In this document: positions 20,111-28,554 of the stretch, in pieces
Position numbering within the stretch: position 1 is the stretch's first letter
Layout of the letters: each line of letters opens with the position of its first letter
Source: Streptococcus sp. sy004
Lineage (GTDB): Bacteria > Bacillota > Bacilli > Lactobacillales > Streptococcaceae
Reading direction: 5' to 3'
Length of the DNA stretch: 64,000 bases
Assembly: GCF_007859205.1 (NCBI RefSeq)
Contig: NZ_VOHP01000007.1
Location: 1-64,000 of the forward strand
Notes under the pieces: model-generated
The model's database searches: none
Seen by the model: only the letters and a program-made list of their open reading frames with translations
What the model was told of the DNA's origin: nothing
Program-made: the position numbers and the translations under genes

Positions 20111-20149
20111 CTAACATCTTATCTACCCTACCGAGCTGGCGGATGTTAG
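20111..20149 (-). other. Inverted repeat in the rplB-rpsS spacer
   Basis: An 8-bp stem CTAACATC / GATGTTAG with a 23-base GC-richer loop. It is not followed by a good T-tract, so termination is unlikely. It may shape the mRNA between rplB and rpsS. Confidence 0.4.
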
Positions 20150-20171
20150 ATGTTTTTAAGCACCTATAAAA

Positions 20172-21005
20172 TTATTTCTCGTTACGACGACGAACAATAA
20201 GTTTGTCTGATTTAGCTTTCTTGTTACGAGTTTTAAGACCAAGAGCAGGTTTGCCCCATGGAGTAGATGGTGCCTTACGACCAACTGGCGCTTTACCTTC
20301 ACCACCACCGTGTGGGTGATCGTTAGGGTTCATTACAGAACCGCGGACAGTAGGACGAACGCCTTTCCAACGGTTACGACCAGCTTTACCAATGTTAACA
20401 AGTGATTGTTGCTCGTTACCAACTGTACCAACAGTCGCACGACAAGCACCAAGAATCATACGAACTTCACCTGATTGAAGGCGAACAAGAACGTATTTAC
20501 CTTCTTGACCCAACACTTGAGCAGATGTGCCAGCAGCACGAACCAACTCAGCACCTTTACCTGGTTTCAACTCAATGTTGTGAATCACTGTACCAACTGG
20601 GATATTTGCAAGTGGAAGTGCATTTCCGACTTTAATATCCGCATCTGGACCTGAAACGATACGTTGACCTACTTCAAGACCTTTTGGTGCAATGATGTAA
20701 GCTTTAACACCGTCAGTGTAATGTACAAGAGCGATGTTAGCTGTACGGTTTGGATCATACTCGATTGTCTTAACAACTGCTTCAACACCATCTTTGTTAC
20801 GTTTGAAGTCAATCAAACGGTAATGACGTTTGTGTCCACCACCTTGGTGACGAACAGTGATGCGACCGTTGTTGTTACGACCAGCTTTGCTTTTCAATGG
20901 AGCAAGCAATGATTTCTCTGGAGTGCTTGTAGTGATTTCAGCAAAATCCAAAGAAGTCATGTTACGACGGCCATTTGTCGTTGGTTTATATACTTTAATA
21001 CCCAC
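20172..21005 (-). CDS. rplB: 50S ribosomal protein L2 (uL2)
   Basis: A 277-residue protein close to the peptidyl transferase centre and needed for subunit association. The essential histidine-rich loop [19 protein letters not shown] is present near 225-243, with [12 protein letters not shown] at the end. It is 17 bases after rplW. Confidence 0.98.
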   Translation of the reverse strand: MGIKVYKPTTNGRRNMTSLDFAEITTSTPEKSLLAPLKSKAGRNNNGRITVRHQGGGHKRHYRLIDFKRNKDGVEAVVKTIEYDPNRTANIALVHYTDGVKAYIIAPKGLEVGQRIVSGPDADIKVGNALPLANIPVGTVIHNIELKPGKGAELVRAAGTSAQVLGQEGKYVLVRLQSGEVRMILGACRATVGTVGNEQQSLVNIGKAGRNRWKGVRPTVRGSVMNPNDHPHGGGEGKAPVGRKAPSTPWGKPALGLKTRNKKAKSDKLIVRRRNEK

Positions 21006-21022
21006 GATAGTTCCTCCTTAGA

Positions 21023-21319
21023 TTATTCCGCTTCAGCTGCAAACAACTCGATTGCTTTTGAATCAGCTGTAAGAGTGATGATAGCTTTTTTAGTTTTGTT
21101 TGTGAAACCAACAAAACGTCCAACACGTTTTTGTTTTGGTTTTACAGTAACTGTGTTAACACTTGCAACCTTAACGCCTTCAAATGCAGCTTCCACTGCT
21201 TGTTTGATCAACAATTTATGTGCACGTGTATCTACTTCAAAAGTATATTTACCTGATTCAAGAGCAATCATAGATTTTTCTGTGATAACAGGTTTTTTAA
21301 TTACATCATACAAGTTCAT
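21023..21319 (-). CDS. rplW: 50S ribosomal protein L23 (uL23)
   Basis: A 98-residue protein at the exit tunnel mouth that docks trigger factor and SRP. It contains [20 protein letters not shown] and [19 protein letters not shown]. Its ATG shares one base with the rplD stop (TAATG), so translation is coupled. Confidence 0.97.
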   Translation of the reverse strand: MNLYDVIKKPVITEKSMIALESGKYTFEVDTRAHKLLIKQAVEAAFEGVKVASVNTVTVKPKQKRVGRFVGFTNKTKKAIITLTADSKAIELFAAEAE

Positions 21320-21942
21320 TATGCAAGAACCTCCTCGATAGTAGAGATTGCTTCTTTAGTAACAAGAAGTTTATCTGCGTTTACGATATCAAGAACACTT
21401 GCAGTTGTTGCTGTTGCAACTTTAACATTTGGAAGGTTACGTGCAGAAAGTGCTGCAAATTCATTTCCTTCTTCAAGAATAACAAGTACTTTTGAATCGA
21501 TGCTAAGAGCTGAAAGAACTGTTGCAAATTCAGCAGTTTTTGGTGCTGCAAATGAAAGTGCTTCAACTGCTACAAATTTATCTTCAGCAACTTTTGCTGA
21601 GTAAACTGACTTCAATGCAAGACGACGTACTTTTTGTGGAAGTTTGTAGCCGTATGAACGTGGAGTTGGTCCAAAGACAACACCACCACCACGCCATTGC
21701 GGTGAACGGATTGAACCGTGACGTGCACGACCAGTTCCTTTTTGACGCCATGGCTTGCGACCACCGCCTGATACTGCTGCACGATTTTTCACGGCATGTG
21801 TACCTTGACGAAGGCTAGCACGTTGACTGATTACAACATCAAAGACCACTGATTCGTTTGGTTCAATACCGAAGATAGCGTCATTAAGTTCAACTGTGCT
21901 AACTTCTTTACCAGTTTGGTCAAATAGTTTTACGTTTGCCAT
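21319..21942 (-). CDS. rplD: 50S ribosomal protein L4 (uL4)
   Basis: A 207-residue protein whose extended loop reaches the exit tunnel. The loop [19 protein letters not shown] (about 60-78) has the wild-type sequence at the usual macrolide-resistance positions. In several bacteria L4 represses the S10 operon by binding its leader, relevant here because the rpsJ leader is structured. Confidence 0.97.
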   Translation of the reverse strand: MANVKLFDQTGKEVSTVELNDAIFGIEPNESVVFDVVISQRASLRQGTHAVKNRAAVSGGGRKPWRQKGTGRARHGSIRSPQWRGGGVVFGPTPRSYGYKLPQKVRRLALKSVYSAKVAEDKFVAVEALSFAAPKTAEFATVLSALSIDSKVLVILEEGNEFAALSARNLPNVKVATATTASVLDIVNADKLLVTKEAISTIEEVLA

Positions 21943-21967
21943 TTTAACTGTTTTCCCCTTTCCTTAA

Positions 21968-22594
21968 TTATTTACCAGCTTTAATTGCTGATTTGATAGT
22001 GATAAGAGATTTCTTAGCACCAGGCACGTTACCTTTGATAAGAATAACATTTTTTTCTGGAACAACTTGAACAACTTCAAGATTTTGGATAGTCACACGG
22101 TTACCACCCATACGTCCTGCCAAACGTTTGTTTTTGAAAACACGGTTAGGTGCAACAGGTCCCATAGAACCTGGACGACGATGGTAGCGAGAACCGTGAG
22201 CCATTGGCCCGCGTGATTGACCGTGGCGTTTGATAACACCTTGGAAACCTTTACCTTTAGATGTTCCAGTAACGTCAACAACATCTCCAGCTGCGAATGT
22301 TTCTACAGTAATTTCTTGACCAACTTCCAAGCCTTCGATGTTTTTGAATTCACGAATGAAGCGCTTAGGAGCTGTGTCTGCTTTAGCGACATGGCCTTTG
22401 GCAGGTTTGTTGCTCAATACTTCACGTTTGTCATCAAAACCAACTTGAACAGCTTGGTAGCCATCAGTTTCAACAGTTTTCACTTGAAGAACCACGTTTG
22501 GAGTTGCTTCAATGACAGTTACAGGGATAAATTCACCAGCTTCAGTGAAGATTTGAGTCATTCCCACTTTTTTCCCTAAGATTCCTTTTGTCAT
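21968..22594 (-). CDS. rplC: 50S ribosomal protein L3 (uL3)
   Basis: A 208-residue early-assembly protein reaching toward the peptidyl transferase centre. It shows [20 protein letters not shown] and the central [20 protein letters not shown], with [20 protein letters not shown] after it. A repeat-bearing spacer precedes it. Confidence 0.98.
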   Translation of the reverse strand: MTKGILGKKVGMTQIFTEAGEFIPVTVIEATPNVVLQVKTVETDGYQAVQVGFDDKREVLSNKPAKGHVAKADTAPKRFIREFKNIEGLEVGQEITVETFAAGDVVDVTGTSKGKGFQGVIKRHGQSRGPMAHGSRYHRRPGSMGPVAPNRVFKNKRLAGRMGGNRVTIQNLEVVQVVPEKNVILIKGNVPGAKKSLITIKSAIKAGK

Positions 22595-22626
22595 GAGAAA
22601 ATATTTCCTTTACTTATTTTTATTGC

Positions 22627-22689
22627 AAAAAGTTTTTTATGAGCGTTTTTTATGCTCAAAAAAGTTTTTAACGAGCGTTTTTCATGCTC
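22627..22689 (-). repeat. Tandem duplicated hairpin in the rpsJ-rplC spacer
   Basis: Two adjacent copies of a 31-32 base unit (22627-22657 and 22658-22689) differ at a few positions. Each has an A-run, a T-run and a GAGC...GCTC stem around a T-rich loop. On the minus strand each stem reads GAGCAT, A-rich loop, GCTC. The duplication of a structured unit inside an essential operon is unusual. It is too short and too A/T-simple to be a CRISPR array. Confidence 0.7.
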
Positions 22690-22699
22690 TCAATCAAAA

Positions 22700-23008
22700 T
22701 TAAAGTTTGATTTCTACGTTAACACCACTTGGAAGATCAAGCTTCATTAGGGCGTCAACTGTTTTTTGAGTTGGATTCACAATATCAATAAGACGTTTGT
22801 GAGTACGCATTTCAAATTGCTCACGAGAATCTTTATATTTGTGAGTCGCACGAATAATTGTATAAAGGCTACGTTCAGTTGGAAGTGGAACTGGTCCAGC
22901 AACTGTTGCACCTGTGCGTGTAGCTGTTTCTACAATTTTAGCTGCCGCTGTATCAAGCGTACGATGTTCGTAAGCTTTCAAACGGATACGGATTTTTTTG
23001 TTTGCCAT
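22700..23008 (-). CDS. rpsJ: 30S ribosomal protein S10 (uS10, NusE)
   Basis: A 102-residue protein of the small-subunit head that also acts as NusE in antitermination, with NusB on boxA RNA. Conserved [20 protein letters not shown] and [20 protein letters not shown] are present. AAAGGAG precedes the ATG. It is first in the S10-spc-alpha cluster. Confidence 0.98.
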   Translation of the reverse strand: MANKKIRIRLKAYEHRTLDTAAAKIVETATRTGATVAGPVPLPTERSLYTIIRATHKYKDSREQFEMRTHKRLIDIVNPTQKTVDALMKLDLPSGVNVEIKL

Positions 23009-23062
23009 CTTTGTCTCCTTTTTTCGTCTATTTAAGATAATAGGCTAGCTCCACAAGAAAAC

Positions 23063-23136
23063 CGACAGCGTTGCGTGGCAATGCAACCGAGCGTGTCGCA
23101 ACCTCTTGCATCAAAGCTAAGGCTGTTTTTTACAGC
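23063..23136 (-). promoter_or_regulatory. Structured leader of the S10 operon
   Basis: The roughly 130-base untranslated leader contains a small stem GCTGT / ACAGC (23122-23126, 23132-23136). Downstream is a compound stem: outer CGACA / TGTCG (23063-23067, 23094-23098) and inner GTTGC / GCAAC (23070-23074, 23083-23087). This is the place where L4-type or other r-protein feedback acts in other bacteria; the ligand here is inference. Confidence 0.55.
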
Positions 23137-23141
23137 ACTTT

Positions 23142-23174
23142 ATATAGAATAACACATTCTATATGACATTGCAA
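23142..23174 (-). promoter_or_regulatory. S10 operon promoter with operator-like inverted repeat
   Basis: -35 TTGCAA (23169-23174), 17-base spacer, and extended -10 TGTTATTCT (hexamer 23146-23151), on the minus strand. A perfect 9-bp inverted repeat, ATATAGAAT / ATTCTATAT with a five-base centre (23142-23164), covers the -10 and half the spacer. That geometry would suit a repressor site. Confidence 0.7.
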
Positions 23175-23210
23175 GAGATATATTTGGTTTTTAACAAAAT
23201 TTATTAAAAC

Positions 23211-23240
23211 AAAAAAAGCCTGAGAAAACTCTCAGACTTT
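23211..23240 (-). terminator. spxB terminator
   Basis: Stem AGCCTGAGA / TCTCAGACT (one G-U pair) with a four-base loop, followed on the minus strand by seven T. It lies 20 bases after the spxB stop and isolates spxB from the S10 promoter. Confidence 0.85.
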
Positions 23241-23260
23241 AAATATCATAATATGTAGGC

Positions 23261-25042
23261 TTATTTGTAGTTACGTGACTCAAGTCCTTCTTCAGCCAAG
23301 TAAGCACTGAATGGTACCAATTCTTCTGCCTCATATTTTTCTTTGAAGGCTGCAATCTCTTCAGCAGAGAATGCTTTTGGTTCTAATTTCATTTCAGGTG
23401 CTTCTACTGGAATTGGACGATGTTGAGTGATGCGAGCATCAATCACAACAGTCTTACCTTGTTTGTTCAACTCAACAGCTTCCTTAACTACAGCATCAAT
23501 ATCTTCAATACGGTTTACTGTAAAGCCTACTGCACCTTGTGCTTCAGCAATCATCTTGTAGTCTGGGTTTGTGAAGTCAACACCAAACAAGTGTTTATTT
23601 GTGTCTTCATATTTGTTCTTGATGAAGGCATACTCAGCATTTGAGAAGACAACGTTGATTACTGGAAGGTTGTATTGAACGTTAGTAATCACGTCTGGGT
23701 AGCACATACCGAATGCACCGTCACCCATGATGTTCCATACTTGACGATCTGGATTGTCTTTCTTAGCAGCAATACCACCAGGAAGAGCGATACCCATTGT
23801 TGCGAACAATGGAGAAGTACGCCACATGTTCTTAGGTGTCATGTGCAAGTGACGAGTAGATGTTTGTGTTGAGTTACCAACATCAATTGAGTAGATTGCA
23901 TTTTCATCAGCGTATTTGTTGATTGCATTGTAAACTTGATACAATTGCAATTCGCCTTCCGTTTTACCTTCAAGCTTGTTCATGTAATCACGCCAGTTTT
24001 GGTTGTTTTTAACAACAGCTCTCCACCATGGTGTTGATTCTACTGGATTAACTTTGTCAAGAATTGCTTGAGCTGCTTCTTTCACATCACCAAGGATAGA
24101 CGCATCAAGTGCATGACGTTTACCAAGTTTGTAAGGATCAATATCCACTTGGATGAATTTTTCAACATTCTTGAATGTGTTGTAAACTTCTGAGAATGGG
24201 AAGTTACAACCCATGAAAAGGACTGTGTCAGCTTCAAAGATAACTTCGTTAGCTGATTTCCAACCAACACGGTAAGCAGAACCAGTCAAACCTTCATAGT
24301 TCCACTCGAAAGCTTCAAAATTTTTACCAGTTGTAATGATTGGTGCTTTAATTTTACGAGATAGTTCAGTAACAACTTCACCAGCACCAACACCACCGAA
24401 ACCAGAATAAATAACTGGACGTTTAGCGTTGTTCAAGATTTCAACTGCTTTATTGATTTCAACTTCATTCAAAGCTGGAGCAACAAATGTGCGGTCGTAA
24501 GTACCTGAACCGTAGTATGAATCTGCATCAATTTCTGTGAAACCAAAGTTAACAGGAATTTCAACAACTGCTGGACCTTTTTTAGCGATCGCAGCACGGC
24601 AAGCGTCGTCAATTATTTTTGGTAATTGCTCAGCATAAGCAACACGTTTGTTGTAAACTGCAACACCATTGTACATTGGGTTTTGGTTCAACTCTTGGAA
24701 AGCATCCATGTTCAACTCAGTAACTGGACGTGAACCAAGAATAGCAAGCATTGGAGTGGCATCCATAGCTGCATCGTAGATACCGTTAATCAAGTGAGTT
24801 GCACCTGGTCCACCAGAACCCACGCAGACACCAATTGATCCACCAAATTTAGTTTGCATCAATGCTGCAAGAGAACCAGTTTCTTCATGACGAACTTGCA
24901 AGAAACGGATATCTTTATCTTCAGCAAGAGCATCCATCAGTGAACTCAATGTTCCTGAAGGAATACCATAGATTGTGTCAACACCCCAAGTCTTTAAGAC
25001 ATTGAGCATAGCTGCAGAAGCAGTGATTTTACCTTGACTCAT
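23261..25042 (-). CDS. spxB: Pyruvate oxidase SpxB
   Basis: A 593-residue thiamine-diphosphate flavoenzyme that turns pyruvate, phosphate and O2 into acetyl phosphate, CO2 and H2O2. The N-terminal ThDP-pyrimidine domain has [15 protein letters not shown] and the activating Glu in [12 protein letters not shown]. The middle domain binds FAD. The C-terminal ThDP-binding motif [15 protein letters not shown] starts near 440. Length matches streptococcal and lactobacillus pyruvate oxidases. A phosphate-dependent oxidase fits better than acetolactate synthase because of strong overall likeness to SpxB, but this call rests on recognition without alignment. It is single-cistron with its own terminator and a cre-like site. 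It occupies the position directly after the comG operon. Confidence 0.93.
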   Translation of the reverse strand: MSQGKITASAAMLNVLKTWGVDTIYGIPSGTLSSLMDALAEDKDIRFLQVRHEETGSLAALMQTKFGGSIGVCVGSGGPGATHLINGIYDAAMDATPMLAILGSRPVTELNMDAFQELNQNPMYNGVAVYNKRVAYAEQLPKIIDDACRAAIAKKGPAVVEIPVNFGFTEIDADSYYGSGTYDRTFVAPALNEVEINKAVEILNNAKRPVIYSGFGGVGAGEVVTELSRKIKAPIITTGKNFEAFEWNYEGLTGSAYRVGWKSANEVIFEADTVLFMGCNFPFSEVYNTFKNVEKFIQVDIDPYKLGKRHALDASILGDVKEAAQAILDKVNPVESTPWWRAVVKNNQNWRDYMNKLEGKTEGELQLYQVYNAINKYADENAIYSIDVGNSTQTSTRHLHMTPKNMWRTSPLFATMGIALPGGIAAKKDNPDRQVWNIMGDGAFGMCYPDVITNVQYNLPVINVVFSNAEYAFIKNKYEDTNKHLFGVDFTNPDYKMIAEAQGAVGFTVNRIEDIDAVVKEAVELNKQGKTVVIDARITQHRPIPVEAPEMKLEPKAFSAEEIAAFKEKYEAEELVPFSAYLAEEGLESRNYK

Positions 25043-25092
25043 AGAAAGTCTCCTCTTTAAAAATAATAAAAGTGTTACGGCTCTCTCAAACT

Positions 25093-25127
25093 TGAAAACG
25101 CTTGTAGAACCCTACATGAATATCATA
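25093..25127 (-). promoter_or_regulatory. spxB promoter -10 and cre-like site
   Basis: On the minus strand an extended -10, TGGTATGAT (hexamer 25122-25127), is followed by TACAAGCGTTTTCA (25093-25106), one mismatch from the cre consensus. The site falls about 15-30 bases after the -10, in the transcribed leader, a position typical for CcpA roadblock repression. The -35 is poor. Confidence 0.7.
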
Positions 25128-25235
25128 CCATATTTTATTAAAAAAATACACTAATAACTCTTAAAAATACACAGTAACTTTTTCTATTATGATTAGTTAT
25201 ACTCCACTAAGCATTAAATAAGCCACAGGTTGTAA

Positions 25236-25577
25236 CTAATTTGAAGCTTCACTACTTGGTTGAACATCTTTTGTCGCCTCTTTTTGCTCAATAATCGTTT
25301 TTTCCTTACTCGACTGATTAGCTTGTCTCAAAAACTGATAATTGTAAACGTCTTGGTTGGTTAGCGTGACGGTAACGGTCTTTTTTTCTTGGTGGGTTTG
25401 ATAAGTGACCTGTCCTGTTGTAAATTGTATATCGCCATTATCTTGATCGATATTTTTAGCCAGTTCTGCCATAATATATGCCTTACTATTATTTAACAAG
25501 GCTTGGTACTGTTTTTGACTCGCCAAAGCCTGATTCAAATAAAATTGTAACAACTGGGCAAAAATCGCCATCAACAA
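25236..25577 (-). pseudogene. comGG: comGG remnant lacking its 5' end
   Basis: About 113 codons recognisable as the end of ComGG, the last minor pseudopilin of the DNA-uptake pilus: membrane segment MAIFAQLLQFYL, then a soluble domain with VTVTLTNQDVYNYQFLRQ. The frame opens only a few codons before the membrane segment and has no good start or ribosome site; the charged N-terminal tail usual for ComGG is missing. It overlaps the truncated comGD by seven bases in another frame. The C-terminal tail, rich in Lys, Glu and Ser, is longer than I would expect for the family. Confidence 0.8.
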
Positions 25578-25810
25578 GAGAGCATTTCCTTCTGTCGACT
25601 AATTGATAAATTTTGAGTCTGTCGATATAACTGCTCAAAAGATAGAAAAAACAGTTCTTCTTGCACACGAGTAAAAACTCCCTTAACTGAACCAGACAAA
25701 CTAATCAACAAAAAACTAGTCACCAACAAGACACACAAACTTTCTAACAAAGTAAAGGCTCTAGTTCGGCACTTTACGAATGCCTTGGTCAGCTTTACGA
25801 TAATAATCAT
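25571..25810 (-). pseudogene. comGD: comGD, truncated after about 79 codons
   Basis: Minor pseudopilin with a class III prepilin signal KCRTRAFTLLESLCVLL and following membrane helix. The start is the ATG at 25810, seven bases after GGAG, inside the end of comGC as usual for this operon. The reading frame stops at 25571, whereas ComGD proteins normally run to about 130-145 residues. The sequence passes directly, out of frame, into comGG membrane-segment codons, so the 3' half of comGD, all of comGE and comGF and the start of comGG are missing. A deletion is the simplest reading. Confidence 0.82.
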
Positions 25811-26099
25811 TATAAGACTCCGCCTGCTTTTGAGTAATGTGACCCGTATCAACCAACTTTCCTAAGCTGGCTTGGTCGCTGGCTGTTAGTTCATAAAGCT
25901 CCGCCTGACTTTCAACAACCTTAACAACAGCTGCATTACCAGTATCTTTAATCTTATCTTTTTGTTGACTAAGGTTGGGGACAAAAAGTAAGAGTAACAC
26001 ACTAATAATAACCAGCACGATTAACATTTCCACAAGAGTGAACCCTCTAGCTTTCAGTTTCAATAACTTATTCACAAATTTATTCACATTATCTTTCAT
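25761..26099 (-). CDS. comGC: Major pseudopilin ComGC
   Basis: A 112-residue pseudopilin that polymerises into the transformation pilus. The prepilin peptidase site is KARGFTLVEML (cleavage after Gly at about 19), followed by a hydrophobic helix VIISVLLLLFVPNL. Normal length and no frame damage. Its ATG shares one base with the comGB stop. The processed protein would need ComC (prepilin peptidase), not in this window, and the minor pilins, which are broken here. Confidence 0.92.
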   Translation of the reverse strand: MKDNVNKFVNKLLKLKARGFTLVEMLIVLVIISVLLLLFVPNLSQQKDKIKDTGNAAVVKVVESQAELYELTASDQASLGKLVDTGHITQKQAESYNDYYRKADQGIRKVPN

Positions 26100-27148
26100 T
26101 AAAAATTAACCTCCATATTTTGATACATTGGTAAAAGCATGGCAGCATAAATCATAATAATCACTACAGCTACCAAGATAAAGACAAGCGGTTGAATCAA
26201 CTGGGTCGCACGATGTAGTTTACTGAAAAATCGTTCCCAAATTTCTTCAGCATAAATTGTTAATTCCGTACCCAACTTAGACTTCACTTGTCCATATTCA
26301 ATCATGAGCGACAACTCTGTTAAAAAGAAAGGATAACTTAGCACAATATGATGAAAACTCTCCCCTGCCACTAAGCGTTTTTCTAAATCTCTCCCAATTT
26401 CACGAAAAAGCTGAGATTTTTGTTCTTGCATGATGCTGACCAACTGAACCAACTCTAATCCTTGACCAATCAGATTTCCCCATTCCCTTGCATAATAAGC
26501 CGTTAAATAATACTTTGTTAACAAACCAATAAAAGGTAAGTGACTAATTTTGCTAACTAGCATTATTTTAGGTATTTTTCTACTGTAAAAACAAAGTAAA
26601 AAAACACTAACCATCAAACATAACATCAAACTTAAAAAGATAGTCGGAAAATTGTTAAGTAATGTCATGGCAATATTATCTGAATTCTCTGCCAGTTGTG
26701 GTAACAAGTATTCTTTCAAACCTAACATTATCAGTGTCAAAAAAAGTAATAAAATAATGGGATAAGTCGCTACTTCTATAATCTTCTTTCTTACCAAGAG
26801 TAAATTGGCTAAATAACGCTCTATTTTTGACATACTAGCTTGAACATCACCATGATAATCAGCCAAGGACAATTGAGTCACAACATTATCTGAAAACCCC
26901 AAATTAGCCATAATATTAGAAAGGTTACCTCCAGCTAGAAGTCCCTGACGCATTTGCTCAATATGATAACCTTTCAACAGTTGACTACGGCCTAAAAAAT
27001 CAACAATTTCCGTTAATGTAAACCCACTTATCAACAGGTTGTGGAAAAGTTGGATAACCTTACGTTGTTGCTTCAGCGGTAATTTTTTCTCTCTCTGCTT
27101 CTGTTTGAGAAATAAGACCTGCCTGATAGAGTTGTTGAATTTTCTCAT
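26099..27148 (-). CDS. comGB: Competence pilus inner-membrane platform protein ComGB
   Basis: A type II secretion F / PilC-like membrane protein that couples the ComGA motor to pilin assembly. Two T2SSF repeats are visible, with membrane segments near TYPIILLLFLTLIMLGL, FLSLMLCLMVSVFLLCF and the C-terminal VFILVAVVIIMIYAAMLLPM. The frame is open back to 27214, but that part lies in comGA; I take the ATG at 27148 (MRKFNNSIRQVLF), giving 349 residues. This start has no strong ribosome site and overlaps comGA by about 90 bases, so it is uncertain. Confidence 0.87.
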   Translation of the reverse strand: MRKFNNSIRQVLFLKQKQREKKLPLKQQRKVIQLFHNLLISGFTLTEIVDFLGRSQLLKGYHIEQMRQGLLAGGNLSNIMANLGFSDNVVTQLSLADYHGDVQASMSKIERYLANLLLVRKKIIEVATYPIILLLFLTLIMLGLKEYLLPQLAENSDNIAMTLLNNFPTIFLSLMLCLMVSVFLLCFYSRKIPKIMLVSKISHLPFIGLLTKYYLTAYYAREWGNLIGQGLELVQLVSIMQEQKSQLFREIGRDLEKRLVAGESFHHIVLSYPFFLTELSLMIEYGQVKSKLGTELTIYAEEIWERFFSKLHRATQLIQPLVFILVAVVIIMIYAAMLLPMYQNMEVNF

Positions 27149-28013
27149 TCCATTGGCTAGAATCGTGAGTTTCAAAGTCCTTAGTTGCAAAATCAATAAC
27201 ACCTCCTCCCCCAATCAAACGCTGATAGGCAATGCCACATAAGGCATTTTCCAATTCATCACGAGAAACACCTAATTCTAACAAGCGACTATAAACACCA
27301 GCAATGCTTTTAGCATGAACGGTAGAAAACACGATAGCCCCTGTTAAACTCGCTCGAACCACTGCTCGAGCAGTCTGACTATCCCTAATTTCACCAATAA
27401 TCAACACATCCGGTCGATGTCGTAAGGATAACTTAATTAAATTGTCATAAGTTAAGCCAATACTCTCATTTAATTGCAGTTGCAACATCTGGTCTTGTTT
27501 AATTTCAACAGGATCTTCAATCGTGATGATTTGCTGATCTGGAAATTTCTCTGCTACCAACTGATACATCAAGGTGGTTTTACCTGAACCAACAGGTCCC
27601 GAAAAAAGATACAAGCCACGTTCTTTGATTTGTGGCAACAATTCTGCTATGCCATCAAAATGATAAACTAACTGACGCAGACCATCAAAAAGTAAACGAA
27701 TAACCAAACTTTCTCGCCCACAATAATCACCAACTGTAGATAACCTTAAAGAAGCTAGGCGTTGACCTCCATAATCATAGTCACAAGAGCCCAGTTGAAT
27801 CCGTCGGCGTTCACCCACATTCATCCCTGCTAGAAACTTAAAATGACTGATTAAGGCTTGAGTTTGCTCCTTTGGGTAGTTGCTTTGAAAAGAAAGCCGA
27901 TCTTTTATTCTAAAATAAAGCTCATAACTGGTATTTTGGGGTAACAGATAAAGATCTTGCACTTGTTGCTTAACTGCTTCTTGGATGATTTCTTGTGCTA
28001 ATTTTTGTACCAT
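27060..28013 (-). CDS. comGA: Competence pilus ATPase ComGA
   Basis: A 317-residue secretion ATPase of the PilB/GspE family powering assembly of the DNA-uptake pilus. Walker A is GPVGSGKTTL near 140, an Asp box IGEIRDSQTA near 203, and the His box FSTVHAKS follows. It is intact and near the usual length of about 313. It follows a cin-box (28033-28040), so the alternative sigma factor ComX should switch on the operon. Confidence 0.94.
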   Translation of the reverse strand: MVQKLAQEIIQEAVKQQVQDLYLLPQNTSYELYFRIKDRLSFQSNYPKEQTQALISHFKFLAGMNVGERRRIQLGSCDYDYGGQRLASLRLSTVGDYCGRESLVIRLLFDGLRQLVYHFDGIAELLPQIKERGLYLFSGPVGSGKTTLMYQLVAEKFPDQQIITIEDPVEIKQDQMLQLQLNESIGLTYDNLIKLSLRHRPDVLIIGEIRDSQTARAVVRASLTGAIVFSTVHAKSIAGVYSRLLELGVSRDELENALCGIAYQRLIGGGGVIDFATKDFETHDSSQWNEKIQQLYQAGLISQTEAEREKITAEATT

Positions 28014-28032
28014 CTTGACCTCCTTATCTATC

Positions 28033-28040
28033 TATTCGTA
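28033..28040 (-). promoter_or_regulatory. cin-box (ComX/SigX promoter) of the comG operon
   Basis: TACGAATA on the minus strand, a perfect match to the streptococcal late-competence element, 20 bases before the comGA start. It shows the operon is or was part of the ComX regulon. Its perfect preservation beside broken downstream genes suggests that the decay is recent. Confidence 0.85.
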
Positions 28041-28063
28041 AAGAAGCTGTGATTTAAGCAAAT

Positions 28064-28090
28064 AAAAAAGATTGGTCAAAACCAATCTTT
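28064..28090 (-). terminator. Terminator of the DUF1033 gene
   Basis: Stem AAAGATTGG / CCAATCTTT with a six-base loop, starting at the stop codon and followed on the minus strand by six T. It separates the DUF1033 gene from the comG promoter. Confidence 0.85.
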
Positions 28091-28452
28091 TAATTATTGT
28101 TGAGATAGACATTGTAATGAGAGGTTCTGCCAGCCATTTCATAACCTGGGCGTTTCCAAGCTTTAGGAATTTCCTTCCAATCTTTCAATAAGACAACTGA
28201 ATGATACTGTTGCAAATAATCGTTACAATCCGTACACCAAATATTATCTGTCTGATCCCAAAAAGCTGACATAATGGAATTTCTACTATTAAAGTAGGAC
28301 TTCTTTTGAAATAAACTAAACCATTCTTTCTTGTAATATTTCAGTGCTTGGTAATAGTTTTCAAATTCTTTAACCGCAACAATATTCTCTTTCCAGTCCT
28401 CAAAAAACCACCAAGGTTCCATATTACCATACATTTTTATAACTTGATACAT
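28090..28452 (-). CDS. DUF1033 family protein
   Basis: A 120-residue cytoplasmic protein, rich in Trp and Tyr (EPWWFFEDW near the N-terminus, DNIWCTDCNDY in the middle). It matches the DUF1033 proteins found between rpoC and comGA in streptococci. No signal peptide or membrane segment. Function unknown; the conserved place alone links it to rpoBC or competence, and its own terminator argues against being part of comG. Confidence 0.8.
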   Translation of the reverse strand: MYQVIKMYGNMEPWWFFEDWKENIVAVKEFENYYQALKYYKKEWFSLFQKKSYFNSRNSIMSAFWDQTDNIWCTDCNDYLQQYHSVVLLKDWKEIPKAWKRPGYEMAGRTSHYNVYLNNN

Positions 28453-28517
28453 ACTTCCCCCTTCTTATTTGTCCCATTATACCTTGTCTTTTCCAATAAA
28501 TAAACTAACTTGCTCAT

Positions 28518-28552
28518 CAAAAAACAACTAGGTGTCCCCCTAGTTGTTTTTA
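28518..28552 (-). terminator. rpoBC operon terminator
   Basis: Strong 12-bp stem AAAACAACTAGG / CCTAGTTGTTTT (28521-28532, 28539-28550) right after rpoC, followed on the minus strand by a T-run. Confidence 0.9.
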
Positions 28553-28554
28553 GC

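Noticed and set aside
20402-20635. Plus-strand open frames inside ribosomal protein and polymerase genes
   Set aside because: They are antisense to highly conserved genes, have no ribosome sites and have composition dictated by the opposite strand. None resembled a known protein.
22627-22689. Short direct repeats taken as a possible CRISPR array
   Set aside because: Only two copies, with no spacer between them, A/T-simple sequence and no cas genes nearby.
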